In this document: positions 32,082 through 40,571 of the stretch, one piece after another
Numbering within the stretch: position 1 is the first letter of the stretch
Layout: each line of letters starts with the position of its first letter
Assembly: GCA_001803225.1 (NCBI GenBank)
Contig: MHBF01000195.1
Location: forward strand, 1 to 51,707
Length of the DNA stretch: 51,707 nucleotides
Direction of reading: 5' to 3'
DNA from: Lentisphaerae bacterium GWF2_44_16
GTDB taxonomy: Bacteria; Verrucomicrobiota; Lentisphaeria; Victivallales; GWF2-45-14
The notes under the pieces: generated by a model
What the model was told of the DNA's origin: nothing
Seen by the model: the letters and a program-made list of their open reading frames with translations, nothing else
Database searches by the model: none
Program-made: the position numbers and the translations under genes

Positions 32082-32840
32082 ATGAACTGCAATGTAACAA
32101 TAAGCGAAGATGTGGCAGAAGTTCTAAAGGCCGCAGATATAAAAGAAAATATTCTCATTCTTAATGGACAGCTCTCACGGGAACTTTATCAGAAGGTCAA
32201 CAAAACACTCGAACTCATCGGCGGAACATGGAACCGCAAATTCAAAGGGCATGTGTTCAGCAGTAATCCGACTGAAATAATTGCAAATGCTCTCGGTACC
32301 GGAAAAATTGAAAATAAGAAAAAGAAATTTCAGTTCTTTGAAACTCCGGTAGAAGTAGCGGAGAAACTTGTTTCTTATTCTTGTACGATCAGTGAAGAAA
32401 ATATTCTTGAACCCTCTGCTGGTACCGGACGTATTGCGGACGTTATAGCAAGAAGACTTGAGCATCCTTCACATGTCCATTTCTGTGAAGTTCAGACTGA
32501 ATTTTGCGATATTCTTTCTGAAAAGGGATATACGAAAGTTGGAGATGATTTTTTAAAATTCTTTCCTGAACATAAATATTTCACAATCATTATGAACCCG
32601 CCTTTCACAAATGGCATGGACATCGACCATGTCATGCATGCATACAACAATTGCCTTGCTCCTGGAGGTGAGCTTATCGCAATCATGTCCCCTGCGTTTC
32701 AGTTTAGGGAACACAAAAAGTTTTCACAATTCCGGGAATTCATTGAATATACAGGCGCTTATGTGGAAGAACTCCCGGACGGGGCGTTTAAAGAATCCGG
32801 TACCGGAACAAAAACAGTCTTGGTAAAAATAGATAAATAA
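32082..32840 (+). CDS. N6-adenine-type DNA methyltransferase
   Basis: The 252-residue enzyme carries motif I, EPSAGTG (110-116), for S-adenosylmethionine and the catalytic motif IV NPPF (172-175), in the alpha/gamma order of adenine methyltransferases. It would methylate adenine in phage or host DNA, for protection from restriction or for regulation; no partner nuclease is present. The ATG at 32082 has AAAGGA eight bases upstream, while an earlier in-frame ATG lies inside the terminator. It heads the rightward DNA-metabolism row, 13 bases before recT. Confidence 0.88.
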   Translation: MNCNVTISEDVAEVLKAADIKENILILNGQLSRELYQKVNKTLELIGGTWNRKFKGHVFSSNPTEIIANALGTGKIENKKKKFQFFETPVEVAEKLVSYSCTISEENILEPSAGTGRIADVIARRLEHPSHVHFCEVQTEFCDILSEKGYTKVGDDFLKFFPEHKYFTIIMNPPFTNGMDIDHVMHAYNNCLAPGGELIAIMSPAFQFREHKKFSQFREFIEYTGAYVEELPDGAFKESGTGTKTVLVKIDK

Positions 32841-32853
32841 GAAAGGGCGAATT

Positions 32854-33912
32854 ATGGAAAAGAACGAAATGGTAAAGGCGGAATCAAGTCAGATTGCAAA
32901 AACGGAAACAACGGCATTGTCGGCAATACCGGAAGCGGCGCTTAAAACTCTTGAAAGAGCGGGGGCCAGCGCGGTAATGTTCCATCCCGAGGTTTTCGCG
33001 GCCGTCGAAAAAATGGCCGGTATTATGGCATCGGCAAGGTGTATGATACCGGAACATCTCGCAGGAAAACCCGAGGATTGTTTCGCTGTTATCCTACAGT
33101 CTATGCAGTGGGAAATGAATCCCTTTGCGGTGGCGCAGAAAACACATCTCGTGCATGGCATTCTGGGATATGAAGCGCAATTGGTCAACGCCGTTGTCAT
33201 GAACAGCGGGGCCATCAGCGGACACTTCGAGTATGAATTTTACGGGCCTTGGGAAAACGTCATTGGAAAATTCCAGATAAAAACTGGTAAAAATGGCAAT
33301 GAATATCAAGTCCCGGCATGGACGCTTCAGGACGAAAAAGGATGCGGAGTCAAGATTTCCGCAACACTCAAAAAAACAGGCAAAACAAAAACCCTTGATT
33401 TGCTTCTGTCTCAAGCCACGGTCAGAAATTCCACGCTTTGGGCTTCCGATCCTAAACAGCAGCTGGCGTATCTTGGTGTAAAGCGCTGGTCCCGGCTTTA
33501 TGCCCCCGGCGCAATCATGGGCGTTTATACTCCTGATGAATTGGAAGAGTCCGATAATCCGCCCGAAAAGAACGTAACGCCAAAAAAATACAAACAGCCG
33601 AAAGCCAGTACCCAGACGGCCGCCAAAGAAGATAAAGCGGAAGTACCGCAAGAAACAGAGGCCACGGAAAATGAAAGCCTCAATTTCGATACCGATTCCG
33701 ATATTGCCGATACGGTGGCTGTGATTGATGAAGCCAAGCAGAAACGCTTCTGGACCGTCGCGAGAAATCTAGGCATTTCAGAAGAAAAAATCAGGAGTTA
33801 TCTCCGCGTCTTTTACGGGATCGAAAGCACAAAGAATATTCCCGAAAATAAGTATGAAGAAATAATGGCTGATTTGAAAGCCGGACTGAAACGCAATTTG
33901 GCAGGCAATTAG
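32854..33912 (+). CDS. RecT-family single-strand annealing protein
   Basis: The 352-residue protein has the RecT core between about residues 40 and 235, with QSMQWEMNPFAVAQKTHLVH, GYEAQLVNAVVMNSG and the C-terminal PKQQLAYLGVKRWSRLYAPG. It pairs homologous single strands during phage recombination. A linker rich in Glu, Lys and Thr leads to a small helical C-terminal domain (DEAKQKRFWTVARNLGISEE) that may bind single-strand DNA-binding protein or DNA. The adjacent RecB-type nuclease gene completes a RecE/RecT-like module. Confidence 0.9.
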   Translation: MEKNEMVKAESSQIAKTETTALSAIPEAALKTLERAGASAVMFHPEVFAAVEKMAGIMASARCMIPEHLAGKPEDCFAVILQSMQWEMNPFAVAQKTHLVHGILGYEAQLVNAVVMNSGAISGHFEYEFYGPWENVIGKFQIKTGKNGNEYQVPAWTLQDEKGCGVKISATLKKTGKTKTLDLLLSQATVRNSTLWASDPKQQLAYLGVKRWSRLYAPGAIMGVYTPDELEESDNPPEKNVTPKKYKQPKASTQTAAKEDKAEVPQETEATENESLNFDTDSDIADTVAVIDEAKQKRFWTVARNLGISEEKIRSYLRVFYGIESTKNIPENKYEEIMADLKAGLKRNLAGN

Positions 33913-33923
33913 GAGTTTTCCAA

Positions 33924-34517
33924 GTGAACATCACTTTCAATGAAGAACTTCACGAGTACCGGGACGAAAAGGGTCGCATAATCCCCTCGGTAACTCAAAT
34001 TATCAAGGACGCCGGGGTAATGGATTTCAGTTGTGTCCCGGCTGATGTCCTGGACGACGCGTCCGAGCGCGGGACGCTGGTGCACCTGATAACGGAGCTT
34101 CATGACAGGGGCGGCGTTGAAGACGTGGACCCGGCCCTGCAGGGATACTTCGAGGGATATAAAAAATTTCTCAAGGATTTCCAGATAGTGAAGTTTCCGG
34201 CGATTGAAGAAATGATTTATCATTCGGCAGGATATGCCGGACGTCTGGACAGGATGGCCATAGACGCGCAAGACGCCGTTTATCTCTACGATATCAAGTC
34301 CGGAGTGAAACACCCGGCGCATGATTTACAGGTAGCGGCTTATGCTTATGGCCAGAAGCTGGTCAAGCCTAACAGTATCGATGTGCTCGGTACTCTCTAC
34401 CTGAAAGCCGATGGAAATTATCAGTTTTCCAAGACTGAAAACGGGCTGTTCGCGTTTCAGGTCTTCACCGGGATTTTGACGATCTATAAATGGAAAAAAG
34501 TTAATAAACTCATTTAA
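33924..34517 (+). CDS. PD-(D/E)XK nuclease, RecB/exonuclease type
   Basis: The 197-residue product shows the RecB-family order: GTLVH (50-54), GRLDR with D109, the core DIKSG with D123 and K125, and the downstream Q-V-A-A-Y motif near 136-140. It is likely the exonuclease that makes the 3' single strands used by RecT. A GTG start at 33924 is supported by AGGAG eight bases upstream, 11 bases after the recT stop. Confidence 0.85.
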   Translation: MNITFNEELHEYRDEKGRIIPSVTQIIKDAGVMDFSCVPADVLDDASERGTLVHLITELHDRGGVEDVDPALQGYFEGYKKFLKDFQIVKFPAIEEMIYHSAGYAGRLDRMAIDAQDAVYLYDIKSGVKHPAHDLQVAAYAYGQKLVKPNSIDVLGTLYLKADGNYQFSKTENGLFAFQVFTGILTIYKWKKVNKLI

Positions 34518-34533
34518 AATGAAAGGGCGAATT

Positions 34534-35256
34534 ATGAACACGGAAACAATGGAACTCAGTTTCGACACTGACACTGTCGAAGAAAAAAAGGAAATTCAGG
34601 AGACGAAGCCTGAAATCCAATTGCAGAATGAGAATTCCCTGCTGGTAAAAAAAGCGCAGGGAATTGTGATCGCTTCCGATGCCGAAAATACGGTAGCCGC
34701 TGAATTTCTCACAAGTATAAAGGGCGCGGCAAAAAAGGTAAAGGACTTTTTCGCGGACTCGAAGAAAAAGGCACATGAGGCATGGAAAGCCGTTTGCGGT
34801 AATGAAGCAAAAATGCTCAGCCCTTTGGAGCAGGCTGAAGAAATCGTCAAAAAGAAAATTTCCGCATATATCGAAACGCAAAACAGATTGAGATTTGAAT
34901 CCGAACGTAAGGCCGCCGAGGAAGCCGCAAGGCTCCAGAAACAGGCTGACAAGGCGATGAAAAAAGGCGATACCGAAATGGGCGAAAGTCTCCAGCTTGA
35001 AGCGGCAATGACAGTTGCTCAAGTTGCTTATATCCCCCAGAAAAATGAAGGCATATCCATGCGGTATTCTTGGAATTGGGAAGTCGAAGACATCACAAAA
35101 ATTCCCCGTGAATATCTAACCGTTGATGCCGGTCTTCTCGATTCCATAGCCAAAACCCAGAAAGCCGACGCCAATTCCAAGCCTGCGGATTTTCTCCGCA
35201 AAATACCGGGAATAAAATTTTTCACCAAGTCAACAATAGCGGCGAAGGCCAGATAA
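34534..35256 (+). CDS. Phage coiled-coil protein of the recombination cluster
   Basis: The 240-residue protein has an acidic start, a long helical middle (FFADSKKKAHEAWKAVCGNE, then RKAAEEAARLQKQADKAMKK) and a C-terminal domain with WNWEVEDITKIPREYLTVDA. The last pattern is common in phage proteins beside recT and nuclease genes, but the function is not established. The ATG at 34534 follows AAAGGG; an ATG 15 bases upstream has none. Probably a recombination accessory factor. Confidence 0.7.
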   Translation: MNTETMELSFDTDTVEEKKEIQETKPEIQLQNENSLLVKKAQGIVIASDAENTVAAEFLTSIKGAAKKVKDFFADSKKKAHEAWKAVCGNEAKMLSPLEQAEEIVKKKISAYIETQNRLRFESERKAAEEAARLQKQADKAMKKGDTEMGESLQLEAAMTVAQVAYIPQKNEGISMRYSWNWEVEDITKIPREYLTVDAGLLDSIAKTQKADANSKPADFLRKIPGIKFFTKSTIAAKAR

Positions 35257-35303
35257 GCCACAAAGTGGCATTAATAACAAAACAAAACAGAAAGGAAAAG
35301 GCA

Positions 35304-36419
35304 ATGAGCACTTTTCTCAAGGAAAGCCAGATGCAGAGATGCAAAACCCTGATGGTCGAGGTTGTCGAAGACCTCGTAGGAAACCATGCGGACGAAATCG
35401 TAAACACTTTAAATGAGCTCTATGATTCGAGTCCTGACAAAAAAGCAGGGCTTGATGTTCCGGTAGTATTGCGGGTCAAGCGCGATGTTGATTTGGGATA
35501 TACGTTCGGCGGCAAAATCGATATCCGGAAGGTGGAGCGGATAAAAGACGAAAGAGACCCTGTTACTTATAATCCGAATTTGCCGGACCTTCCCGGGTTT
35601 GAAGATGGAAAGACACCGGAAGAAACAGCAAAGAAAGAAGAAATAGAAGAGCCGGAAAAGAAAGAAGAGAAGAAAAAATGCAAAAAATCCGGCAAATCTG
35701 AAAAAACACCCGGTGAAATTGAAAATCTGAAAGAGGGTGATAACGGAGATGTCTTCAAATTTAAGAACAGCCGCGTTGTCGATATCGTGGATTACATCGA
35801 TGTTGTTAAAGAGCTGACGCCTGAGACCATTAAAAATATGATTTCCAGCAAAAAAACAGCAGAGGGCAAACTCAAACCTTTTAAGGAAGCCGAATTGCTT
35901 ATTTTCTTCGCAGATAAAGATGATTTTGAGAAAATCGAGTTCCGGCTCATCAGAGGCGGAAGCGGCGACAAGGCCGGATATTTCATTCAGAAGCTCGGAG
36001 AAAGAAAACCGGAAGTTCCGGAAAGTTCTGAAGAACAGAAAGAGGCCAGCCCCGAAAAAGAGGAAAAAAGTTCTGAAGAAGCAGTGCCGGAACCTTGCGG
36101 CTATGCTCATAAAGACGGTATCCGTAAATGTAAGAAGCCTGCCGGACATGAAGGCGGCCACAGTTACGGAACTGCCGAAGAAGCGGCGGCAAAAGCCTCT
36201 TCTGCTCCCGAGAAAAAGGAAGAGAACATTTCTTTGCTTTTGGCCAAGCACGGCCTTTCCCTTGATGAAACAGAAGTTTATCTCCGGAGGATAAAGAAGC
36301 TCCCGGGACTTACAATTCATTTGGATAAGGTGCCGGCTTCCGTTCAGTACGTCCGCGAAAACATCGACTTCATAGCAGAAGAGATAAAAGCGGAAAAAGA
36401 AGAAAAGAAATCTGCGTAA
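35304..36419 (+). CDS. Large acidic hypothetical with a Cys/His insert
   Basis: The 371-residue protein is not recognised as a whole. An N-terminal domain (about 1-85) ends in VLRVKRDVDLGYTFGGKIDI, followed by a Lys/Glu-rich linker, a middle domain around VFKFKNSRVVDIVDYIDVVK, another acidic linker, a small zinc-like motif CGYAHKDGIRKCKKPAGHEG then GH, and a C-terminal domain with LAKHGLSLDETEVYLRRIKK. The bead-on-string layout suggests a scaffold for DNA-metabolism proteins. AAAGGA precedes the ATG at 35304. Confidence 0.65.
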   Translation: MSTFLKESQMQRCKTLMVEVVEDLVGNHADEIVNTLNELYDSSPDKKAGLDVPVVLRVKRDVDLGYTFGGKIDIRKVERIKDERDPVTYNPNLPDLPGFEDGKTPEETAKKEEIEEPEKKEEKKKCKKSGKSEKTPGEIENLKEGDNGDVFKFKNSRVVDIVDYIDVVKELTPETIKNMISSKKTAEGKLKPFKEAELLIFFADKDDFEKIEFRLIRGGSGDKAGYFIQKLGERKPEVPESSEEQKEASPEKEEKSSEEAVPEPCGYAHKDGIRKCKKPAGHEGGHSYGTAEEAAAKASSAPEKKEENISLLLAKHGLSLDETEVYLRRIKKLPGLTIHLDKVPASVQYVRENIDFIAEEIKAEKEEKKSA

Positions 36420-36481
36420 TTCGCCCCGCAGCGCCCGGGCCCGTGGCGTGTAACGGCCAACTTTTTAAATGGAGAATTCCA

Positions 36482-36676
36482 ATGGTCAGCATTGAAAGAC
36501 AAATCGCCTGCGTGAAGCGGGAAATCAAAATGCGCGAGAACGTATATCCGAAATGGGTATTGTCCGGACGCATGAGCGTTGAGACATCCAAAGAAGAAAT
36601 AGAGGCCATGAAGGGCGTCCTTGAGACCCTTCAGGAAGTCGAAAGAAAAGAAAGCGGGGATTTGTTCAATGCGTAG
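36482..36676 (+). CDS. Small phage protein with conserved MRE-x-VYPKW motif
   Basis: The 64-residue product contains KREIKMRENVYPKWVLSGRM and EEIEAMKGVLETLQEV, a pattern seen in many small phage proteins of unknown role. GGAG precedes the ATG at 36482. Its stop overlaps the start of the next gene. Confidence 0.7.
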   Translation: MVSIERQIACVKREIKMRENVYPKWVLSGRMSVETSKEEIEAMKGVLETLQEVERKESGDLFNA

Positions 36677-37256
36677 AAGATGGAATAAAAAATTCATGGC
36701 CGGGAAGAAAAAAGAAAAGAAAAAATTCATAGCGAATGGCATTGAATTTGACAGCCGTGAAGAAACTGATTTTTATCATTGGTGTATAGAGGCAGAAGCA
36801 CACGGATATATTAAAGATTTTCATTATCATACTGAATATTTTACACTTTGCGAACGGGCTTCTATCAAAGGAAAAGAAGTTTTAAAAACCAAAGTGAAGA
36901 TAGTCGATAAGTTTTTATTACACCCGCATATCTATACCCCTGATTTTATTATTTTCCCAGCTCTGAAATTCAATGAATTGGAACACGGACTAAAAGGTTC
37001 AGAAAAAATTTATATTGATGTGAAAGGCGGTTCCGATATTTATCACAATGAACGGGAATTTTCCATCAATCAGAAATGGGTATATAGCAAATATCAGATT
37101 TTTATTAACAAAGTCATCCCTGAAATCTTTTTTAAAAAAACATGGTGTCCAGTTGCCGCTTTATATCATAAACGTACTGGTGAAATTCTAAAAAAATATC
37201 AAGGCCTTAAACAAATTTCTCAAATGCAAAACACTCAACTTGTATTGGAGTTTTAA
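36669..37256 (+). CDS. DUF1064-like PD-(D/E)XK nuclease
   Basis: The 195-residue protein has GIEFDSREETDFYHW with a likely catalytic Glu, then TPDFIIFP and IDVKGG, the P-D...D-V-K signature of the DUF1064 phage nucleases, which are thought to replace Holliday junction resolvases. It starts within the last codons of the preceding gene; an ATG 27 bases on is an alternative start. Position in the recombination/replication block supports the role. Confidence 0.75.
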   Translation: MRRRWNKKFMAGKKKEKKKFIANGIEFDSREETDFYHWCIEAEAHGYIKDFHYHTEYFTLCERASIKGKEVLKTKVKIVDKFLLHPHIYTPDFIIFPALKFNELEHGLKGSEKIYIDVKGGSDIYHNEREFSINQKWVYSKYQIFINKVIPEIFFKKTWCPVAALYHKRTGEILKKYQGLKQISQMQNTQLVLEF

Positions 37257-37293
37257 TGAAAGTCCCGGTTATAAACATAGTAAAGGAGCTTAC

Positions 37294-37710
37294 ATGTTAG
37301 CATTATCAATTCAACAGCCCTGGCCGTGGCTTATTGTCAAGGGATATAAGCCTGTCGAAAACCGCACATGGAAAACGCCGTTTAGAGGAGAGTTTTTAAT
37401 TCACGCCTCAAAGACTTTCGACTGGGAAGCTTTGTCATTTCTGAAAGAAAACTTTACCGAATTATTCTGGGAAATCATTTTGGAATTCAAAATCGACCCT
37501 AAAAAAGAATGGCATGTCTGCTCCGATAAAATGGGCGGCATAGTCGGCAAAGCAACGCTTGTGGATTGTGTAACCCAATATGATAGCCCTTGGTTTTTCG
37601 GGCCTTATGGTCTTGTTTTAAAAGATGTCCAGGAATTGCCTTTTTACCGCTATCTGGGAAGTCTCAAATTTTTTGAGGTTAAAGAATACACATTACAGGA
37701 GGCTCAATAA
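37294..37710 (+). CDS. ASCH domain protein
   Basis: The 138-residue protein begins LALSIQQPWPWLIVKGYKPV and continues ENRTWKTPFRGEFLIHASKT, a classic ASCH beta-barrel; FGPYGLVL and KFFEVKE close it. ASCH proteins bind or hydrolyse RNA or modified nucleosides. AAGGAG precedes the ATG at 37294. In phages they are frequent in early gene rows; target unknown. Confidence 0.88.
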   Translation: MLALSIQQPWPWLIVKGYKPVENRTWKTPFRGEFLIHASKTFDWEALSFLKENFTELFWEIILEFKIDPKKEWHVCSDKMGGIVGKATLVDCVTQYDSPWFFGPYGLVLKDVQELPFYRYLGSLKFFEVKEYTLQEAQ

Positions 37711-37901
37711 TGGAAGAAAAAAGATTGATAACGTTTAAGGAGTTGAAAACAATTTGCTGTAAACACTTTTATTCAGGAGACCCGTTTTGTATTTCTACTG
37801 ACAATAAAAAAGAAAAATGTTTAAAAGAAAACTGCCCTGTTTTTGAAAAGCTCGAAAAGCCACATGAACCGCTCCAGATAACCCCAGCGGGAGGAAAATA
37901 A
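37710..37901 (+). CDS. Small cysteine-rich protein, 63 residues
   Basis: AGGAGG and a TAATG overlap with the ASCH gene support translation. It holds five Cys and one His (ICCKHFYSGDPFC, CLKENCPVF), enough for a zinc knuckle. Unknown function. Confidence 0.65.
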   Translation: MEEKRLITFKELKTICCKHFYSGDPFCISTDNKKEKCLKENCPVFEKLEKPHEPLQITPAGGK

Positions 37902-37902
37902 G

Positions 37903-38190
37903 ATGGAAACTATTATACATATTCCTCAATGGGTAATCACGTGTATTTATTATTCATGCCTTTTAACTGTGATTGCAATTTTATTATTGATTATTGCAGG
38001 TTGTATTTATTTTATCCTGGGATGGGTAAATCAGATTATTTGGCGGACTAGATTTGCAGTCGATTTTTATATTTTTTATCAATTTCGTTTAAGAAAAAAA
38101 GTTAAACGACAAAGTTTGAAATGGGGCGTAAGACATTTTCTTTGTCGAAGATGTGAATATTTAAAAAAAAGGTATGACAATGAAAACTGA
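37903..38190 (+). CDS. Small membrane protein with basic Cys tail
   Basis: The 95-residue product has one long hydrophobic stretch (about residues 10-45, one or two helices) and a strongly basic tail with FLCRRCEYLKKRY. GGAGG precedes the ATG. Unknown. Confidence 0.58.
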   Translation: METIIHIPQWVITCIYYSCLLTVIAILLLIIAGCIYFILGWVNQIIWRTRFAVDFYIFYQFRLRKKVKRQSLKWGVRHFLCRRCEYLKKRYDNEN

Positions 38191-38491
38191 AATCATCTGT
38201 TTTGAAAAGATAAAGTATGATGAACTTGTCATCGCGGCAAAGGGAGAAAATGGAAATATAGCCCTTGGGGAAATTCCATTGCATACCGATAAGCCGCTTG
38301 CCCCGGCTGTTCAGCAGTTGAAGACGATAATAGAGACATGGCCGGGATTATTGGAAGCGTTGAAAGCTGTTGAGTATTCCGATCGGTACGATGGAATTCC
38401 ATGTTGCCCGATATGTAGAGAATTTTGTCCGCAACACATGCCCGAATGCAAATTAGGCAATGCTATTGCCAACGCGGAGGGCAGAGAGTGA
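38180..38491 (+). CDS. Small protein with C-terminal zinc-finger-like motif
   Basis: The 103-residue product has a helix (LAPAVQQLKTIIETWPGLLE) and a Cys/His-rich end (CCPICREFCPQHMPECKLG) that could bind zinc. The ATG at 38180 is better spaced from AAGGT than the ATG at 38174. It ends in a GTGA overlap with the next gene. Confidence 0.6.
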   Translation: MKTEIICFEKIKYDELVIAAKGENGNIALGEIPLHTDKPLAPAVQQLKTIIETWPGLLEALKAVEYSDRYDGIPCCPICREFCPQHMPECKLGNAIANAEGRE

Positions 38492-38823
38492 AATCCCCGT
38501 CCGGAACATTGAACTTTCAGGAGGCCGCAAAGACTCTGCGTTCACAGGGCATAGCCACGGGCCCCTGCCTATTGTTCCGGCAATTGCGCAGAAGAAAAAT
38601 TTTAATGGCTGACAATCTCCCCTATCAACAGTACATCAATTGCGGCTGGTTCCGCGTAAAAAGAGGAACATACGAACATCCGAGAGATGGCCGGCTCCAG
38701 TACACGCGGACATTCATAACAGAGACAGGAATAAGGGCCATAGAAAGACTTTTACAGGACAATAAAAAGCCTTGGAAAATAAACGCTGTAATTAACCTCC
38801 CTAATTGCATATTGGGGTTTTAA
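38488..38823 (+). CDS. Phage antirepressor KilAC-like domain protein
   Basis: The 111-residue product reads TLNFQEAAKTLRSQGIATGP, NCGWFRVKRGTYEHPRDGRL and TFITETGIRAIERLL, matching the C-terminal KilAC domain of phage antirepressors without the usual N-terminal BRO or Ant domain. The GTG at 38488 has GGAGGG seven bases upstream and overlaps the previous stop. It may bind DNA or modulate the repressor. Confidence 0.72.
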   Translation: MKSPSGTLNFQEAAKTLRSQGIATGPCLLFRQLRRRKILMADNLPYQQYINCGWFRVKRGTYEHPRDGRLQYTRTFITETGIRAIERLLQDNKKPWKINAVINLPNCILGF

Positions 38824-38838
38824 ATAAAGGATTTTTAA

Positions 38839-39780
38839 ATGCGGAAAGACAAGATTTATTACTTTAATTTTGATGCGCAAAAATGGCTTTCAAAAAACTC
38901 CAAAATTCAACTTCTGACTCATGAAGAAAAGGGACTTTTTGTTGATTTGTTTTCCATGATTTTTTGCGAAAATGGACTTTTAAAACATGATGATTTGCTA
39001 TGCCGAAAATTAGGGATGGAAAAAGCAAAGCTAAGCAATTGCTTAAATTTGTTTTTTGAATTGGAACTAGTGGTTCTTAAAAATGGATTTTTGAGTATAA
39101 AATTTATATCTGAACAATTAAAAATCATACATGCCATTTCTGAAAAAAGAAGTGAAGCAGGGGCAAAAGGGGGCCGTCCAAAAAAGCAAACCAAAGCAAG
39201 CTATATAAGAAACGATAGGATACGAAAGGATACGATAGATACGATAGGAAAAGAAATAGAATCCGAATACCCCCAACCCCCTTTGTCTGAAATTTCCGAG
39301 GAACTTCCTGAACCGGAGCCGGGAGACGTGGACAGTTCGGATTTTCAAAATGAAAGTTTACCGGAAGAAAATTCGGAGGAGCCGGAAAAGAAACAGGCGT
39401 TCGATTACAAACGAAGCCCGTTTTATAAGGCCTGGATTGAAGCGGAAAAAAGCGATGCCGAATACCGGAAGCGAACGGAAATAAAAAACCTTCCCGGGCT
39501 TTCTGATGACGATTACATGTGTCTTGAAGCTTGCAAATTGACGGATGATAAAACAGGGCTTAATAAGCGCGATTATTACGACTTGCGCCGCGCAAAATCC
39601 CTGCTTGGAAAATCACATTTTGAGGAAATTCTCCACGATGTAAAAAGTAAAATTTTAGAGGGTAAAAACATCAAGAACCCGATGGGGTACCTGATGAATT
39701 TTTTTATAAACGAAATTAAGGGATTTAGTCCCGAAAACAAACGCCACTCCGTGGCAAACGAAAGGAACGAAAAATGTTAA
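38839..39780 (+). CDS. Phage replication initiation protein (DUF1376-like)
   Basis: The 313-residue protein has a winged-helix N-terminal domain (YYFNFDAQKWLSKNSKIQLL, EEKGLFVDLFSMIFCENGLL), the RSEAGAKGGRPKKQ hinge typical of DUF1376/replisome organisers, an acidic linker and a C-terminal domain (SPFYKAWIEAEKSDAEYRKR ... NPMGYLMNFFINEIKG). It should bind the phage origin and load the helicase. Its end overlaps the first PRTRC gene by seven bases, so replication and the PRTRC cassette share a transcript. Confidence 0.78.
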   Translation: MRKDKIYYFNFDAQKWLSKNSKIQLLTHEEKGLFVDLFSMIFCENGLLKHDDLLCRKLGMEKAKLSNCLNLFFELELVVLKNGFLSIKFISEQLKIIHAISEKRSEAGAKGGRPKKQTKASYIRNDRIRKDTIDTIGKEIESEYPQPPLSEISEELPEPEPGDVDSSDFQNESLPEENSEEPEKKQAFDYKRSPFYKAWIEAEKSDAEYRKRTEIKNLPGLSDDDYMCLEACKLTDDKTGLNKRDYYDLRRAKSLLGKSHFEEILHDVKSKILEGKNIKNPMGYLMNFFINEIKGFSPENKRHSVANERNEKC

Positions 39781-40166
39781 AGGCAATAGTCGAAGTGATG
39801 GCAGAGAAGGAAATCAAGGGTGTAGGACTGATGATTTCAAAAATGGATGAAGAAAAAATCAGGGTCGTTGTGTCCCCGGTGAAAAAGGATGGCGGCGCCG
39901 TTCAGAATTTTGTGGCCACTGACACAGTGGAAAACCTTGAAAGGGATTTGCCGGGCCTTATCGCCCAGTACCGCGAAATCGTGGCCGGAAACAATCTCGA
40001 TGAGTTGAGAAAGAAATCCCCGGAAAAGAAGGCCGCGAAATCAGATGGCAAGCTGAAAACCGTTGAGGAAAAAATAAAGGAAAAGACCGCGCCGGAACCT
40101 GAAAGTGATTCTGAAGAAGTTTCCGAAGCCGAAACAGAAGATGAAATTTTTGAATTGAATTTTTAA
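39774..40166 (+). CDS. PRTRC system protein E-like
   Basis: The 130-residue product starts with a compact domain (VMAEKEIKGVGLMISKMDEE, IRVVVSPVKKDGGA, TVENLERDLPGLIAQY) matching PRTRC protein E, and continues into a Lys/Glu linker ending in EDEIFELNF. PRTRC cassettes are plasmid- and phage-borne gene sets with ubiquitin-like, E2-like and E1-like parts; protein E's job is unknown. It opens the cassette, 16 bases before protein C. Confidence 0.7.
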   Translation: MLKAIVEVMAEKEIKGVGLMISKMDEEKIRVVVSPVKKDGGAVQNFVATDTVENLERDLPGLIAQYREIVAGNNLDELRKKSPEKKAAKSDGKLKTVEEKIKEKTAPEPESDSEEVSEAETEDEIFELNF

Positions 40167-40182
40167 CGAAAGGAAAATCACC

Positions 40183-40389
40183 ATGTCGAAGGTAGAAGTT
40201 TTGGAAAGAGTATTCGAGTTCAACGGGGTAAGGCTTCCGGACCCGGGGCCGGACTTAACAGTCGATGAAGTGAAAAACCATTATGCTCAGGTGTATCCGG
40301 AGCTTACCAATTCCGCGGCTAAAGGCCCGGTAACCGAAAAGAATAAACAGGTTTATTCGTTTAACCACAGTACAGGAACAAAAGGATAA
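40183..40389 (+). CDS. PRTRC system protein C, prokaryotic ubiquitin-like protein
   Basis: The 68-residue protein matches PRTRC protein C (Prok_Ub family): VLERVFEFNGVRLPDPGPDL as beta-hairpin, TVDEVKNHYAQVYPELTNSA as the helix, then AKGPVT and YSFNHSTGTKG. This is the beta-grasp order of ubiquitin-like proteins. The chain ends in glycine, so it would be ready for adenylation by an E1-like enzyme without trimming. AAAGGAAAA precedes the ATG. It is followed at once by the F-position gene and close to the E2- and E1-like genes. Confidence 0.85.
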   Translation: MSKVEVLERVFEFNGVRLPDPGPDLTVDEVKNHYAQVYPELTNSAAKGPVTEKNKQVYSFNHSTGTKG

Positions 40390-40571
40390 TGAAAAGAAAA
40401 GCCAATGTCCCTCTGAAAATGAGGGACATAAAAAAGATAGTCGAGGAAGAATGCAAAAGCGAAAAAATAACAAAAGAACAGTTCACGGCGGGGGCGGCAT
40501 TACGTGCCGCTCTGCTCAGGGCAAAAAAATTACGGTTGAAAATTTCGGAGGTTTGTCCGGTTTTGCCATAA
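40389..40571 (+). CDS. Short frame, probable N-terminal part of the F-position gene
   Basis: The ATG overlaps the protein C stop (TAATG) and has AAAGGA upstream. The 60 codons read KMRDIKKIVEEECKSEKITK and AGAALRAALLRAKK before stopping at 40569-40571. An A7 run at 40523-40529, with codons GCA-AAA-AAA, lets a -1 shift pass straight into the long frame that follows (KITVENFGGLSGF). The 60-residue product alone has no known family. Either a slippage site or a one-base indel joins the two. Confidence 0.5.
   Translation: MKRKANVPLKMRDIKKIVEEECKSEKITKEQFTAGAALRAALLRAKKLRLKISEVCPVLP

Noticed and set aside
35409-36320. Leftward 303-codon frame opposite the acidic phage protein
   Set aside because: It is the antisense shadow of Glu/Lys-rich codons, giving long Phe/Leu runs and no family features.
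39210-39250. GATACGATA-type short tandem repeat as a CRISPR or regulatory repeat
   Set aside because: The few near-repeats encode the IRNDRIRKDTIDTIG linker of the replication protein and have no spacer structure.
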